From: Companilactobacillus paralimentarius DSM 13238 = JCM 10415
Lineage (GTDB): Bacteria > Bacillota > Bacilli > Lactobacillales > Lactobacillaceae
Direction of reading: 5' to 3'
DNA length: 64,000 nt
Assembly (NCBI RefSeq): GCF_001434985.1
Contig: NZ_AZES01000051.1
Location: 1-64,000 of the forward strand
This document shows, in pieces, positions 1-8,368 of this stretch (position 1 is its first letter; the number at the start of each line of letters is the position of its first letter). Made by a program: the position numbers and the translations under genes. The notes beneath the pieces were generated by a model. It ran no database searches. It saw only the letters and a program-made list of their open reading frames with translations, and had not been told where the DNA came from.

Positions 1-51
1 GCCGAAAGTAGTTGGTGGGAAACTACCCGCGAGGATAGGTAGCTGCCACGC
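1..51 (+). rRNA. 5S ribosomal RNA, 3' end (partial)
   Basis: The first bases match the 3' half of lactobacillus 5S rRNA: the GCCGAAAGTAGTTGG block, the loop-E-like CGCGAGGATAGG segment and the closing GCTGCCACGC. The 5' part lies outside the window. A strong terminator follows 8 bases later, so this is the end of an rRNA operon reading rightward, with no tRNA genes after it. Confidence 0.9.
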
Positions 52-58
52 TAATGAT

Positions 59-89
59 AAGGGATCAACTTAGGTTGATTCCTTTTTTT
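59..89 (+). terminator. rRNA operon terminator
   Basis: An 11-bp stem (AAGGGATCAAC with GTTGATTCCTT, one G-U pair) with a TTAG loop is followed by seven T. It lies directly after the 5S rRNA end. Confidence 0.88.
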
Positions 90-109
90 GTGTCTTTTTT
101 TATTAATAA

Positions 110-177
110 TTAGTCTACAAGTATAGTCTAAAAAAACTTCATTAAGCCAAATTAGACTTATAAATTAGACTTATAAT
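110..177 (+). promoter_or_regulatory. Repeated half-sites and promoter ahead of the DoxX gene
   Basis: Two perfect tandem copies of the 13-mer ATTAGACTTATAA lie at 151-163 and 164-176. The second runs into a TATAAT -10 box (172-177). The inverted half-site TAGTCTA occurs twice upstream (111-117, 124-130). This arrangement looks like a multi-site operator over a sigma-A promoter. No matching regulator gene is adjacent. Confidence 0.5.
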
Positions 178-217
178 ATAGAGGTAAGAATTATTAGTAA
201 AGGGGGAAAACATTACT

Positions 218-727
218 ATGGTAAAGTTTTTACGTACTAATAAGATTGCTTCAATTATTTTGGCTATTATTAGAGTGTACTTAGGTGTTCTATGGACAAT
301 GGCTGGATGGGAGAAAATCACCGGTGGTGCTGCTGGAGCTGTTAAAGGCTTGCTCAGCAATGCTGTTAAGAATCCTGTTAAAGGACCTACAGGTAAAGTT
401 CTTTACCCTTGGTTCAATAACATGTTAAGTGCCATATTACCTCATTACAAAGGTATGAGCATGATGGTTTCTTGGGGTGAGTTTCTTGTTGGTTTAGGTC
501 TTATTTTTGGTTGTTTAACAACGGCAGCAGTATTCTTTGGACTGATGATGAACTTCTCGTACATGTTGGCTGGAGCTATTTCAGTTAACCCTGAATATAT
601 TTTTCTAGAATACTTCATTATTATTGCTGGGTTTAATGCAGGTAAGATAGGATTAGATTACTGGGTTATTCCTTGGATCAGAACACATATCTTTAAACAA
701 AAGAAACAATCAGGTATTTGGAATTAA
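218..727 (+). CDS. DoxX-family membrane protein
   Basis: This 169-residue protein has four predicted membrane helices (about 11-29, 82-100, 101-121 and 127-145). It carries the DoxX-type N-terminal pattern RVYLGVLWTMAGWEKI, in which a helix ends in a conserved W-K region. DoxX proteins are small inner-membrane proteins linked to quinone, thiol or oxidative stress responses; the biochemical role is not settled. The start has a good ribosome binding site (AAAGGGGG). The gene stands alone, with its own terminator 5 bases after the stop. Repeated half-sites upstream suggest stress-responsive control, but that is inference. Confidence 0.8.
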   Translation: MVKFLRTNKIASIILAIIRVYLGVLWTMAGWEKITGGAAGAVKGLLSNAVKNPVKGPTGKVLYPWFNNMLSAILPHYKGMSMMVSWGEFLVGLGLIFGCLTTAAVFFGLMMNFSYMLAGAISVNPEYIFLEYFIIIAGFNAGKIGLDYWVIPWIRTHIFKQKKQSGIWN

Positions 728-772
728 AAAAAACTTGTTGGTTGCATAAATGTAAATCAGCAAGTTTTTTTG
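728..772 (+). terminator. Terminator after DoxX gene
   Basis: AACTTGTTGGT pairs with ATCAGCAAGTT (two G-U pairs) and is followed by a run of T. It closes the monocistronic DoxX unit. Confidence 0.8.
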
Positions 773-828
773 TGCCAAAAAGTACTATAATGTTAAACTA
801 TTAAATCTATTAAGAAGAGGCAGATTGA

Positions 829-1371
829 ATGACAAGAATCAGACCCGTTACAGAGGATGATGCCCAGGCATTATTGAATATTTATGCGCCCTATATTACT
901 GATACAACCATAACTTTTGAAGATGTTATTCCATCTGTTGAAAACTTTAAACAGCGTATTCATGATATTTCTCAGAATTTTCCTTACCTAGTGGCGATAG
1001 ATGATGATAATAAAATATTAGGCTATGCTTATGCTCATCTATATGGACCAAGAGCCGCTTATGCATGGACTGTGGAAGCTAGTATTTACGTTGATAAGAA
1101 TTTTAAGGGACATGGATTAGGAACGGAACTCTATCAAAAACTTGAAGATATTTTAAAAAAACAAGGGGTCGTCAATTTAATGGCCTGTATTACCGAGGAA
1201 AATATTAATAGTATCAGGTTTCATGAAAAGAGAGGATATAAAGCAGTTGGAACCTTTCATAAAGTTGGTTTCAAGTTTAATCGTTGGTTAGACGTAACCT
1301 GGTTACAAAAAGATTTGAATGATCGTCCTCAAAAAATGTCGTCAGTTATTCCTTGGAAAGAACTAGACTAA
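829..1371 (+). CDS. GNAT N-acetyltransferase, phosphinothricin-acetyltransferase type
   Basis: The 180-residue protein has the layout of the PAT/bar branch of GNAT enzymes. The N-terminus reads RPVTEDDAQALLNIYAPYI, a TTITFED segment follows at about 26-32, and the acetyl-CoA pyrophosphate loop is K-G-H-G-L-G at 93-98. A GYKAVGTFHKVGFK-like end is typical of the family. Members acetylate amino groups of small molecules such as phosphinothricin, methionine sulfoximine or related amino acids. The real substrate here cannot be read from sequence. The start has an AGAGG site. The gene ends only 5 bases before the MerR-type promoter of the next gene. Confidence 0.85.
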   Translation: MTRIRPVTEDDAQALLNIYAPYITDTTITFEDVIPSVENFKQRIHDISQNFPYLVAIDDDNKILGYAYAHLYGPRAAYAWTVEASIYVDKNFKGHGLGTELYQKLEDILKKQGVVNLMACITEENINSIRFHEKRGYKAVGTFHKVGFKFNRWLDVTWLQKDLNDRPQKMSSVIPWKELD

Positions 1372-1375
1372 ATAT

Positions 1376-1406
1376 TTGACCTAGAGTTAACTCTAGGGGG
1401 TATCAT
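1376..1406 (+). promoter_or_regulatory. MerR-type promoter and operator
   Basis: TTGACC (1376-1381) and TATCAT (1401-1406) are separated by 19 bases, the long spacer that is diagnostic of MerR-activated promoters. The spacer is filled by a perfect 18-bp palindrome, CCTAGAGTTAACTCTAGG (1380-1397). Its core GAGTTAACTC is the operator type described for the AdhR/NmlR branch of the MerR family, which responds to aldehydes and electrophiles. It drives the aldo/keto reductase. No merR gene lies in this window. Confidence 0.8.
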
Positions 1407-1436
1407 AACCATGTTCGAATGGAAGGAGCATTTTTT

Positions 1437-2282
1437 ATGACGAAATTAACAGATACATTTGAAATTTATAATGGTGTGAAGATTCCTAAAGTTGCTTTTG
1501 GTACATGGCAGATCCCTGCGGAGGATGCTCGACAAGCTGTTCATGATGCTATTGATACTGGTTATAGACATATCGATACAGCTTTGGTTTATCAAAACGA
1601 AAAGGAAGTTGGACAAGGTATTAAAGATTCAGGTGTTAAACGTGAGGACTTGTTCGTAACTTCTAAATTACCAGCTGAAACTAAAAATTATGATGATGCT
1701 TTAAATGACTTTGAAACTACAATGAAGAATCTTGATTTAGATTACTTGGATCTTTATTTGATTCATGCTCCATGGCCATGGGGAAAAATTGGTGCTAATT
1801 ACGACAAAGAGAACCAGGACGTATGGCGTGCAATGGAAAAAATTTATGCTTCAGGTCGTGTTAAAGCAATTGGTGTTTCTAACTTTAATGTGCATGATTT
1901 GGAAAATGTTTTACAAATAGCTAAAGTTAAACCTATGGTTGATCAAATTCAATATTATGTTGGTTTTACGGAACCTAAGATCACTAAATTTGCGCAAGCA
2001 CATGATATCTTGGTTGAAGCCTATTCACCATTAGCAACTGGTGGCTTGATTCATAACCAAGACGTTCTCAAGATTGCTGAAAAATACAATGTCAGTGTTC
2101 CACAATTAGCTATTCAATTTGTTATTCAAAACGGAGTATTGCCTTTACCAAAGGCAGTTCACAAGGCTCATATTGAAGACAATGCTAAATTAGACTTTGA
2201 AATCAGTGCTGAAGATATGGAAACTTTGAATAATATGTCGGATACAGCACCATCACATTTCCACAATCCTACTCAAGGATAA
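1437..2282 (+). CDS. Aldo/keto reductase
   Basis: This 281-residue NAD(P)H-dependent reductase has the complete AKR catalytic tetrad: D47 (in HIDTA), Y52, K77 (TSKL) and H110 (YLIHAPWPW). The end motif IPLPK-like LPLPKAVH binds cofactor. Such 2,5-diketo-gluconate-reductase-type enzymes reduce aldehydes such as methylglyoxal. I chose the ATG at 1437 because AAGGAG lies 8 bases ahead of it; an in-frame ATG at 1419 overlaps that site and has none of its own. The promoter upstream is of MerR type, so induction by reactive aldehydes is likely. Confidence 0.9.
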   Translation: MTKLTDTFEIYNGVKIPKVAFGTWQIPAEDARQAVHDAIDTGYRHIDTALVYQNEKEVGQGIKDSGVKREDLFVTSKLPAETKNYDDALNDFETTMKNLDLDYLDLYLIHAPWPWGKIGANYDKENQDVWRAMEKIYASGRVKAIGVSNFNVHDLENVLQIAKVKPMVDQIQYYVGFTEPKITKFAQAHDILVEAYSPLATGGLIHNQDVLKIAEKYNVSVPQLAIQFVIQNGVLPLPKAVHKAHIEDNAKLDFEISAEDMETLNNMSDTAPSHFHNPTQG

Positions 2283-2322
2283 GAATGGAGACTGTGGACA
2301 TAACATGTTCGGCTTCAATAGT

Positions 2323-2363
2323 AATAGGGTAGGTAATCATATTTGATACCTATCCTATTTTTT
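2323..2363 (+). terminator. Terminator after aldo/keto reductase
   Basis: AATAGGGTAGGTA pairs with TACCTATCCTATT (one G-U pair) across an 11-base loop and is followed by six T. Confidence 0.85.
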
Positions 2364-2460
2364 AGCGATGATTTAATAAATGGACAAAAATTCCTACATC
2401 ATGATAATATAAAAATATACTTATATTATCGATAAGATTCTAAATAGTAGGAGATGAACT

Positions 2461-3522
2461 ATGAAAATAAATAATGATAACTTAATGAGACTTTTAGCTT
2501 CAGATGTGGAACCAAAGATCAGTATTATCTTACCAATTCATCCAGAAACTCCTCAAATTGAAGAAAACATTCTTAACTATAAAAACTTATTGAAAGATGT
2601 TAAAAAAGATTTGGAATTGAATTATCCAAGACGCCAGTGGGACCAAGCAGTTGAACGGTTGGAAAATTTATTGCTGGATCGCCAATTATTTAGTACTTCC
2701 AAAAAAGCTCTGATTATTTTTGCTAATAATGAGGCTATGGAAATTTCACGCATGGAACATCAAGTTTTACCTAAGGCACATGTTGGGACAACGTTCCTAG
2801 TTCAGGATCTGCTCTTGCCTGAAGAGAGTGGTGCTGATCCAGAGTATTTGATCAACCTCAGTCGTGATCGAATCAATGTGTTTAATATGGATAGTCTTAA
2901 AGAAGTTGAACTTGAGGGAGTTCACAGTAATTTTGCGGACTATTATCCAGATTTTGATGCTAATGCTAATCTGAATTCCGGTTCATATGGCGGAAAGAAT
3001 GCGATTTATCATGGTCATCGAACAAAATCAGAAGAGCAGCAGAAAGATCAATTGATCTATTACCAATATTTAGATCGTAAACTGGGATCAATGTATCAAC
3101 GTGAGGGCACGACTTTTCTTTTAACAGGTCTACCAGAAGTGTTAGATGTTTACTTAAATAATTATGGAAATAGTAAATATATCGATGGTGTGATCCACAG
3201 TTCAATGCTTAACTTATCGCACAGAGAAATGTTGGAAAAAGTTAATGAATACAAGAATTTTGAAACTGTCGCATTGATAGAAAAAATCAAACATGATTTG
3301 CATCGAGCAGACAATCAAGAGTGTCTGATCAGTGATTTAGATACAATTAATTTTGCTTTAATGAATCGAGATATTAAATCACTGATTTCATTCAATGACG
3401 GTACTTCTTATTCTGTAGAGCACAATAAAATGTTAGTTCAATATATTTTGAATAAAACCAATTCGCAAGTGGTTTATTCAAAAGATGCAGCAGTACCAAG
3501 TATGAGTGCTATTGTGTACTAA
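2461..3522 (+). CDS. baeRF-like protein (bacterial relative of archaeo-eukaryotic release factor)
   Basis: The 353-residue soluble protein looks like the poorly studied bacterial archaeo-eukaryotic release factor (baeRF) group. It opens with a SIILPIHPETPQIEEN segment, continues with a helical region, and has a GGKNAIYHGH-type motif at 177-186, similar to the GG/HGH motif of those families. The C-terminal third (ALMNRDIKSLI, then a dense loop) resembles the L7Ae-like end domain. Members may act on stalled ribosomes or in hibernation and rescue, but function is untested here. It has an AGGAG site, is monocistronic and ends in a terminator shared with the convergent acetyltransferase gene. The family call is by pattern only. 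Confidence 0.6.
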   Translation: MKINNDNLMRLLASDVEPKISIILPIHPETPQIEENILNYKNLLKDVKKDLELNYPRRQWDQAVERLENLLLDRQLFSTSKKALIIFANNEAMEISRMEHQVLPKAHVGTTFLVQDLLLPEESGADPEYLINLSRDRINVFNMDSLKEVELEGVHSNFADYYPDFDANANLNSGSYGGKNAIYHGHRTKSEEQQKDQLIYYQYLDRKLGSMYQREGTTFLLTGLPEVLDVYLNNYGNSKYIDGVIHSSMLNLSHREMLEKVNEYKNFETVALIEKIKHDLHRADNQECLISDLDTINFALMNRDIKSLISFNDGTSYSVEHNKMLVQYILNKTNSQVVYSKDAAVPSMSAIVY

Positions 3523-3562
3523 AAAAGGAATCTCAGGCTGAATAACTTGAGATTCCTTTTTG
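3523..3562. terminator. Bidirectional terminator between convergent genes
   Basis: AAAAAGGAATCTCA pairs with TGAGATTCCTTTTT around a short loop. With A-rich and T-rich flanks it can serve the gene on either side. Confidence 0.8.
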
Positions 3563-3572
3563 GGCTGATTAA

Positions 3573-4142
3573 TTAATCTTTAGGTTCATTTTTTCTTAAG
3601 ATACGAGCGGGATTTCCAACAACAATAACGTTATCAGGGAAGGATTTTGTAACAACTGATCCTGCACCAACGATGACATTGTTTCCTAGAGTTACTCCTG
3701 GAAGAATACTTGCGCTGCCTCCGACCCAAACATCGTTTCCGATTGTAATTGGGGCAGTTCTTTCGGCTTCAGTACGACGAACAGCTGGGTCCATGGGATG
3801 CTTTGGTGTATATAAGCCGACTTTGGGACCGAATTTAACATCATTACCGATAGTGATTTTACCTTCATCACAAAGCATGACATCGTGATTGGCGTAGAAG
3901 TGATCACCGATAGTGATATTAACACCGTAACTAAAGTAAATTGTTGGTTCAACGAAAAATCTGTTACCAACTGATTTCATTAAACTTTTAATTTTAGTGT
4001 TTCTTTGATCGTTGTCAGCAATCAAATTATATTCCATCAATTTTGTTCGTACATCGTTACGCAAGTTGACCAAAGGTCTTGATTCTAAGTAAAGTTCTCC
4101 ATTTATCATCTGCTGATACGCAGGGTCTTGTTCAATTTCCAT
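3573..4142 (-). CDS. Sugar O-acetyltransferase (maltose/galactoside acetyltransferase type)
   Basis: This left-handed beta-helix acetyltransferase has an N-terminal Mac domain (about 3-55), many hexapeptide repeats (ITIGDHF, ITIGNDV) and the catalytic histidine H115 in the TPKHPMDP loop. The VGAGSVVTKSFPDNVIVVGNPAR end is typical. It transfers acetyl from acetyl-CoA to a sugar hydroxyl; this may detoxify non-metabolisable sugars. A TTG at 4148 is also in frame, but the GAGGAG site fits the ATG at 4142 better (10 bases against 4). It stands alone and converges on the baeRF-like gene. Confidence 0.88.
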   Translation of the reverse strand: MEIEQDPAYQQMINGELYLESRPLVNLRNDVRTKLMEYNLIADNDQRNTKIKSLMKSVGNRFFVEPTIYFSYGVNITIGDHFYANHDVMLCDEGKITIGNDVKFGPKVGLYTPKHPMDPAVRRTEAERTAPITIGNDVWVGGSASILPGVTLGNNVIVGAGSVVTKSFPDNVIVVGNPARILRKNEPKD

Positions 4143-4335
4143 TCTCAAATCTCTCCTCTTTTAAATAAAAGTGTACATTAAGCATAGCATAATTTTTGAA
4201 AACACTGAAATATGAGTGAAAATGGATCGACTGATGTAAGAAAATGAAAATGAGTGATTAAGAATTTGGCTATATTTCTTAAAAAAGAGTTAGGATAGAG
4301 CTGGAACAAAATTTTGAAGTCGGGGGTAATTTGGT

Positions 4336-4953
4336 ATGACAAATGTATTGGTAGTTGGTGCAACTGGAATAATTGGTCAAAAGGTTACAAGACAACTTTT
4401 AGATAAAACGGATGATTATTTAACATTGTTGGCTCGTAATACTAATATCTTATCAATCGATGAAAAACGTGAGCGTGAGGTTCATGGGGATGTGTTGGAC
4501 GATAAGGTTTTGAATGAAGCTTTGGATGGCAATGATATTGTTCTAATGGCAACGGATAGCAATCTGGGCTTGTCGGTTCAAAGAATTATTGATGGGATGA
4601 AGATGAAAAAAATTAAGCGTCTGATCTTCATTACATCAATGGGTCTTTACAATGAAATGCCTGTTACTGATGGTGCTTCAGGTAATTTAGCACAGGATGC
4701 TCTTTTGCAGCCATATCGAACAGCCGTTAGTTTGATTGAGGATTCTGAATTGAACTATACGATTCTTCGAGCAACTCGTTTAGATGCTGGTAAGGATATT
4801 AACTATGATCTAGTTGATAAGGGTGAGGCACCAACTAGTGAGAATGTTTCTTATGATAGTGTTGTCGATTATGCAGTTAGATTGGTTAACAATGGCAAAT
4901 TGGAATCTCATAAGAATGTAGAGATTAGTCGTAGAGCTGTTGCTGCTAAGTAA
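4336..4953 (+). CDS. NAD(P)-binding Rossmann protein (NmrA/SDR-atypical)
   Basis: The 205-residue protein begins with a beta strand and the dinucleotide loop GATGIIG (8-14). It has the VHGDVLD acidic step after strand 3 and an RLIFITSMGLY strand typical of atypical SDR/NmrA-like proteins. There is no canonical YxxxK catalytic pair in the usual place, so it may sense or bind NAD(P)H rather than reduce a substrate. A paralogue lies at 5685-6281. The start has a GGGGGT site 8 bases upstream. Confidence 0.8.
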   Translation: MTNVLVVGATGIIGQKVTRQLLDKTDDYLTLLARNTNILSIDEKREREVHGDVLDDKVLNEALDGNDIVLMATDSNLGLSVQRIIDGMKMKKIKRLIFITSMGLYNEMPVTDGASGNLAQDALLQPYRTAVSLIEDSELNYTILRATRLDAGKDINYDLVDKGEAPTSENVSYDSVVDYAVRLVNNGKLESHKNVEISRRAVAAK

Positions 4954-5009
4954 TAACTATTTGATTTTAAGTGGAGCTGGATTTTTTCTGGTTTCACTTT
5001 TTTATTTTA

Positions 5010-5162
5010 AATAACCATTGTTCTATGTTTAATAGTGGAAACGAGCTTCGCAGGCCAATTTCTTCCGGTTTGCTACAGTACTGAAATTGCCCGCCAAGTA
5101 TGCGTGCAGTTCCAGTACTTAGGCAAATCCTCGGAAATTCCCAGGCCTGCTCCGCTCTCTGA
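5010..5162 (-). repeat. Dispersed hairpin repeat, copy A (full length, minus orientation)
   Basis: Read on the minus strand this stretch starts AGAGAGCGGAGCAGGCC and ends GGCCTGCGAAGCTCGTTTCC, so its ends are inverted repeats of each other (GAGC/GCTC and GCAGGCC/GGCCTGC). An inner pair AGTACTG/CAGTACT and TTTGC/GCAAA extends the fold. The tail ATAGAACAATGG matches that of the copy at 58605-58754. Related shorter copies lie at 46469, 47341 and 62316. It fills most of the gap between two + strand genes and encodes nothing convincing. Confidence 0.75.
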
Positions 5163-5217
5163 TCTCTTGACCTCAACCTGACTTTAGGGTATAGGATACT
5201 AAATAAGAGGTGTAATT

Positions 5218-5673
5218 ATGGCAAAATTAATCATTTATTTTTCACTTTCAGGTAACACTAAGAGGGTGGCTCAAAAGATTCAAGCGTTGACTGGCGCTGA
5301 CATTGTTAGTTTGGAACCTCAAGTTCCTTATCCGGCGGGTTATAGTAATTACGTACCGGTGGCTCAAAATGAATTTGAACAACGGCTTCACCCAGAAATA
5401 AAAACGAAACTTCCGGATTTGGATAAATACGATACAATCTATTTAGGATATCCAACTTGGAGTGGTCGTGTGCCAATGATCTTTTATAGTCTTTTTGATA
5501 AATATGATTTCTCAAATAAGACGATTGTTCCTTTTACAACAACTGGTGGTTCTAATGTTAATGAATCAATGCCTTACGTTAGAGAGTTAGCTGCTACAAG
5601 TAAGGTAACGGACGGTTTCAGATACAATAATAACGATACCCAATTGAAAGAGTTCATTGAACAATTTGATTAG
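5218..5673 (+). CDS. Flavodoxin
   Basis: This 151-residue protein has the FMN phosphate loop S-x-S-G-N-T (9-14), the YPTWSGRVPMIFYSLFDKY segment that cradles the isoalloxazine ring, and the TTTGGSN loop. The fold and length match the flavodoxin_4 group, sometimes annotated as flavodoxin-like oxidoreductase. It would carry one or two electrons in the cytoplasm; the partner is unknown. It is followed after 11 bases by an NAD(P)-binding protein and probably shares a transcript with it. Start site AGAGGTG. Confidence 0.87.
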   Translation: MAKLIIYFSLSGNTKRVAQKIQALTGADIVSLEPQVPYPAGYSNYVPVAQNEFEQRLHPEIKTKLPDLDKYDTIYLGYPTWSGRVPMIFYSLFDKYDFSNKTIVPFTTTGGSNVNESMPYVRELAATSKVTDGFRYNNNDTQLKEFIEQFD

Positions 5674-5684
5674 GAGGTAGTCCT

Positions 5685-6281
5685 ATGAATATTTTGATTT
5701 TAGGAGCTAATGGAAAAATTGCACGTTTAGTTGAAGAGCAGTTGTTGAGTGATAAAGCTTTCTCAGATATTAAATTAACGCTGTTCTTGCGTGATAAAAT
5801 TCGAGCTGATGATTTAATAGCTAATCAATCAATCGCTATTGAAGGGGATGCCAGAGACAGTTCGGCTGTGGAAGTTGCAGTGGAAGATCAAGATATTGTT
5901 TTGGACTTAACGGGAGCTACGAAATCAATTGTTCCGACGCAAAATATTATTAGAGCTATGCAGGCTAATGGTGTTATGAGAGTAGTTTCTATCTGTGGCT
6001 TAGGAACTCATAGTAAGGCAACCAGTCAAATTGGAATGCAGGTTGCGCATCTGTATGAGCAATCAGGGTTGGATTACACGATTTTAAGATTGGCTTGGTT
6101 GAATAATGTAGATGAGGTACGTTATCAGGTTACGCAGCCTAATAAGCTGGTTCAGGGTAATAGTATTTCACGTAAGAGTGTAGCTGAACTTATTTTAAAA
6201 ATAATCGATGATCCAGCATACTTATCGAAAAAAGATGTAGGTGTTAGCGACGGGATCAAACGTGATGCACCAATTCTTTAA
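5685..6281 (+). CDS. NAD(P)-binding Rossmann protein (SDR-atypical)
   Basis: This 198-residue protein opens MNILILGANGKIA, a Rossmann glycine loop (G7-A13). It has IVLDLTGATKS and VVSICGLGTH strands and a TILRLAWL segment, the pattern of NmrA/atypical SDR proteins like that at 4336-4953. It starts 11 bases after the flavodoxin with a strong AGGAGG site, so the two are likely co-transcribed. A flavodoxin or quinone reductase-like pathway is plausible but not shown. Confidence 0.8.
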   Translation: MNILILGANGKIARLVEEQLLSDKAFSDIKLTLFLRDKIRADDLIANQSIAIEGDARDSSAVEVAVEDQDIVLDLTGATKSIVPTQNIIRAMQANGVMRVVSICGLGTHSKATSQIGMQVAHLYEQSGLDYTILRLAWLNNVDEVRYQVTQPNKLVQGNSISRKSVAELILKIIDDPAYLSKKDVGVSDGIKRDAPIL

Positions 6282-6286
6282 ACAAA

Positions 6287-6332
6287 TCAAAAAGCTTCTC
6301 AAAACTATTTCTAGTCTTGAGAAGCTTTTTTT
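6287..6332. terminator. Bidirectional terminator, flavodoxin pair / opp operon
   Basis: AAAAAGCTTCTCAA pairs with TTGAGAAGCTTTTT, followed by T residues on the plus strand and preceded by A residues, so it can end both the rightward pair and the leftward opp operon. Confidence 0.85.
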
Positions 6333-6406
6333 GTCGGGATTCTTCGATTAATTAACTGATTATGTGTGCAATGTGGGAGAAGAGTTAATTAATGGAGTTG
6401 CATTGA

Positions 6407-8227
6407 CTACTTCAATTTAGAAGAAGTCAATGTTAGATCACTGAATAATTCGTTATTGGCAGGACTGAAGTCGAAGCCTTTAACACGATTATTAACTGGT
6501 TGCCATACGTAGTTGAATTCTTCTGGTACAACACCAGCTTGATCGTTCATGTATTCTTGCCATTGTTTGAATGTCTTAGTACGTGTCTTGTCATTCCAAG
6601 CAGATGAATCGTTCATCTTGTTGATCAATTCAGTATTCTTCTTGGTTACGAAGTGACCCATGTTGAATGGAGCAGTTTCACCATAAAGTTGTGATTGTGA
6701 TGGTTCAGATGATAATGACCATGCAGCTGTCCAAAGGTCAATTTTGTTTTGACTTGGTTTTTGTAGCAAGTCATAGAAGCTATTCATTTCCATTGGTTTG
6801 CCACCGTATAATTTAACGTTCAAACCAACTTTGTGCCATTGTTGTAGATAATCTTGGTATGTAGCTTCTGTAATAGAGTTACCACTCATACCACCGAAGT
6901 AGATAGTAAGTTTCTTACCCTTTGGATCAGAACGCCATTTGCTACCGTTACGCTTCTTGTATCCAGCGTCATCAAGTAACTTGTTGGCTTTCTTAAGATT
7001 CAATGAGTAACCTTTAGCTGACTTATCGTAGTACTTAGTAAATACAGGTGGAATCAAAGTGTTACCACGCCATGCAACACCATTACCAAACTTCTTAGCA
7101 ACATCATCGACGTTTAGAGCGTACATCATAGCTTGACGTAGACTCTTGTTAGCCATCTTCTTATTAGAATCGGCAACGTTCTTACCAGTCTTAGTATCGA
7201 AATGGCCTAAGTTAAAGGCAAAGTAACTGTATGATAGGGCAGGTTGACCAACTTTTGTATAACCTTTAAGGTTCTTCAATTTCTTGTATGAAGTACCACC
7301 AACTTCACCAGAAGCTGAAGGAACTACGGAGTCATACTTCTTAGATTGAATGGCCTTAACAATGTTGTTTGATGAAACAACGTTGATAGTAATGTGTCCG
7401 ATTTGGGCTTTCTTACCATAGTAGAACTTGTTTGGTACCCAACTTGTTGATTCACCAGTAACAATCTTATCTAGCTTGTAAGGACCAGTGAAGATAGGGT
7501 TCTTACGGATTTGTTCTGAAGATGCAAGTTTAGCAATAGGAACATTTTTGATGTATTCGTAAGGTTCAGCGGAGCCCCAAATGAATGAGTTACCAGAGAA
7601 TTTCATACTTGGTGACATATGCTTGAAGTGAATAACAACTTTCTTACCTTTTTCACCATCTGGCATTTCGATACCAGAGATAGTACTTGCTGTTCCCTTA
7701 TGATATGCAGCCATACCTTCGATATTTTCAAAGTCAGATGAATATTGACTTGTTGTTGATTCTTTATTGCCAAGAACTTCATATGCGTACTCAACATCCT
7801 TAGCAGTTACAGGGTCACCATTTGACCATTTACCATTACTACGGATTGTAATTGTAGCTGTCTTAGCTTTACGATCAAGCTTTTGATTAGCAAGACCACC
7901 ATCGATAATCTTGTAGTTCTTATCGACGGTGAACAAGTTGTTCAAACCACCAGGAGAGAAGACATGTGAGTCAGCGGCGTTTGAAGCAAGGACTGGATCT
8001 GAGATTCCTTGGAATGGTGAGTCAGCGACTTCGGCCAACTTCAAAGTACCATTCTTAGTTGCATTTTTATCTGTAGCAGCACTGTTCTTAAATGATGACT
8101 TTAATTTAATTTGAGCAGTTGTACCGGATGAAGAACTGCTGCTATTTCCGTTAGAACAACCAGCTAATGTGACGGCAGCCAAAAGTGTCACAGCTGAGAG
8201 AATAACCTTATTTTTAGTTTTAACCAT
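6407..8227 (-). CDS. oppA: Oligopeptide ABC transporter, substrate-binding lipoprotein
   Basis: This 606-residue protein has a lipoprotein signal: a KTKNK basic start, a hydrophobic core and the lipobox LAGC with C24 as the lipidated residue, followed by a Ser/Asn/Gly-rich linker. The rest fits the SBP_bac_5 family, including WSNGDPVTAKDVEYAYE at about 140-155 and ALNVDDVAKKFGNG further on. It captures oligopeptides outside the cell for the OppBC pore. It is the last gene of the operon, 141 bases after oppC, with its own AAGGGGG site. That gap has a small CCAATT/AATTGG hairpin that may set its level apart from the membrane genes. Confidence 0.93.
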   Translation of the reverse strand: MVKTKNKVILSAVTLLAAVTLAGCSNGNSSSSSSGTTAQIKLKSSFKNSAATDKNATKNGTLKLAEVADSPFQGISDPVLASNAADSHVFSPGGLNNLFTVDKNYKIIDGGLANQKLDRKAKTATITIRSNGKWSNGDPVTAKDVEYAYEVLGNKESTTSQYSSDFENIEGMAAYHKGTASTISGIEMPDGEKGKKVVIHFKHMSPSMKFSGNSFIWGSAEPYEYIKNVPIAKLASSEQIRKNPIFTGPYKLDKIVTGESTSWVPNKFYYGKKAQIGHITINVVSSNNIVKAIQSKKYDSVVPSASGEVGGTSYKKLKNLKGYTKVGQPALSYSYFAFNLGHFDTKTGKNVADSNKKMANKSLRQAMMYALNVDDVAKKFGNGVAWRGNTLIPPVFTKYYDKSAKGYSLNLKKANKLLDDAGYKKRNGSKWRSDPKGKKLTIYFGGMSGNSITEATYQDYLQQWHKVGLNVKLYGGKPMEMNSFYDLLQKPSQNKIDLWTAAWSLSSEPSQSQLYGETAPFNMGHFVTKKNTELINKMNDSSAWNDKTRTKTFKQWQEYMNDQAGVVPEEFNYVWQPVNNRVKGFDFSPANNELFSDLTLTSSKLK

Positions 8228-8368
8228 TGTGTTTCCCCCTTAAGTTAAAAAAACCTATATTCACCAATTACAGAATTGGCTAAGAAAATTTGTATCCAGA
8301 AGACTTATAAAACCCGTGATTAGGAAAAGGCACCATCTCCCTTAATTTTTTGTAAAATTACGAAATAA

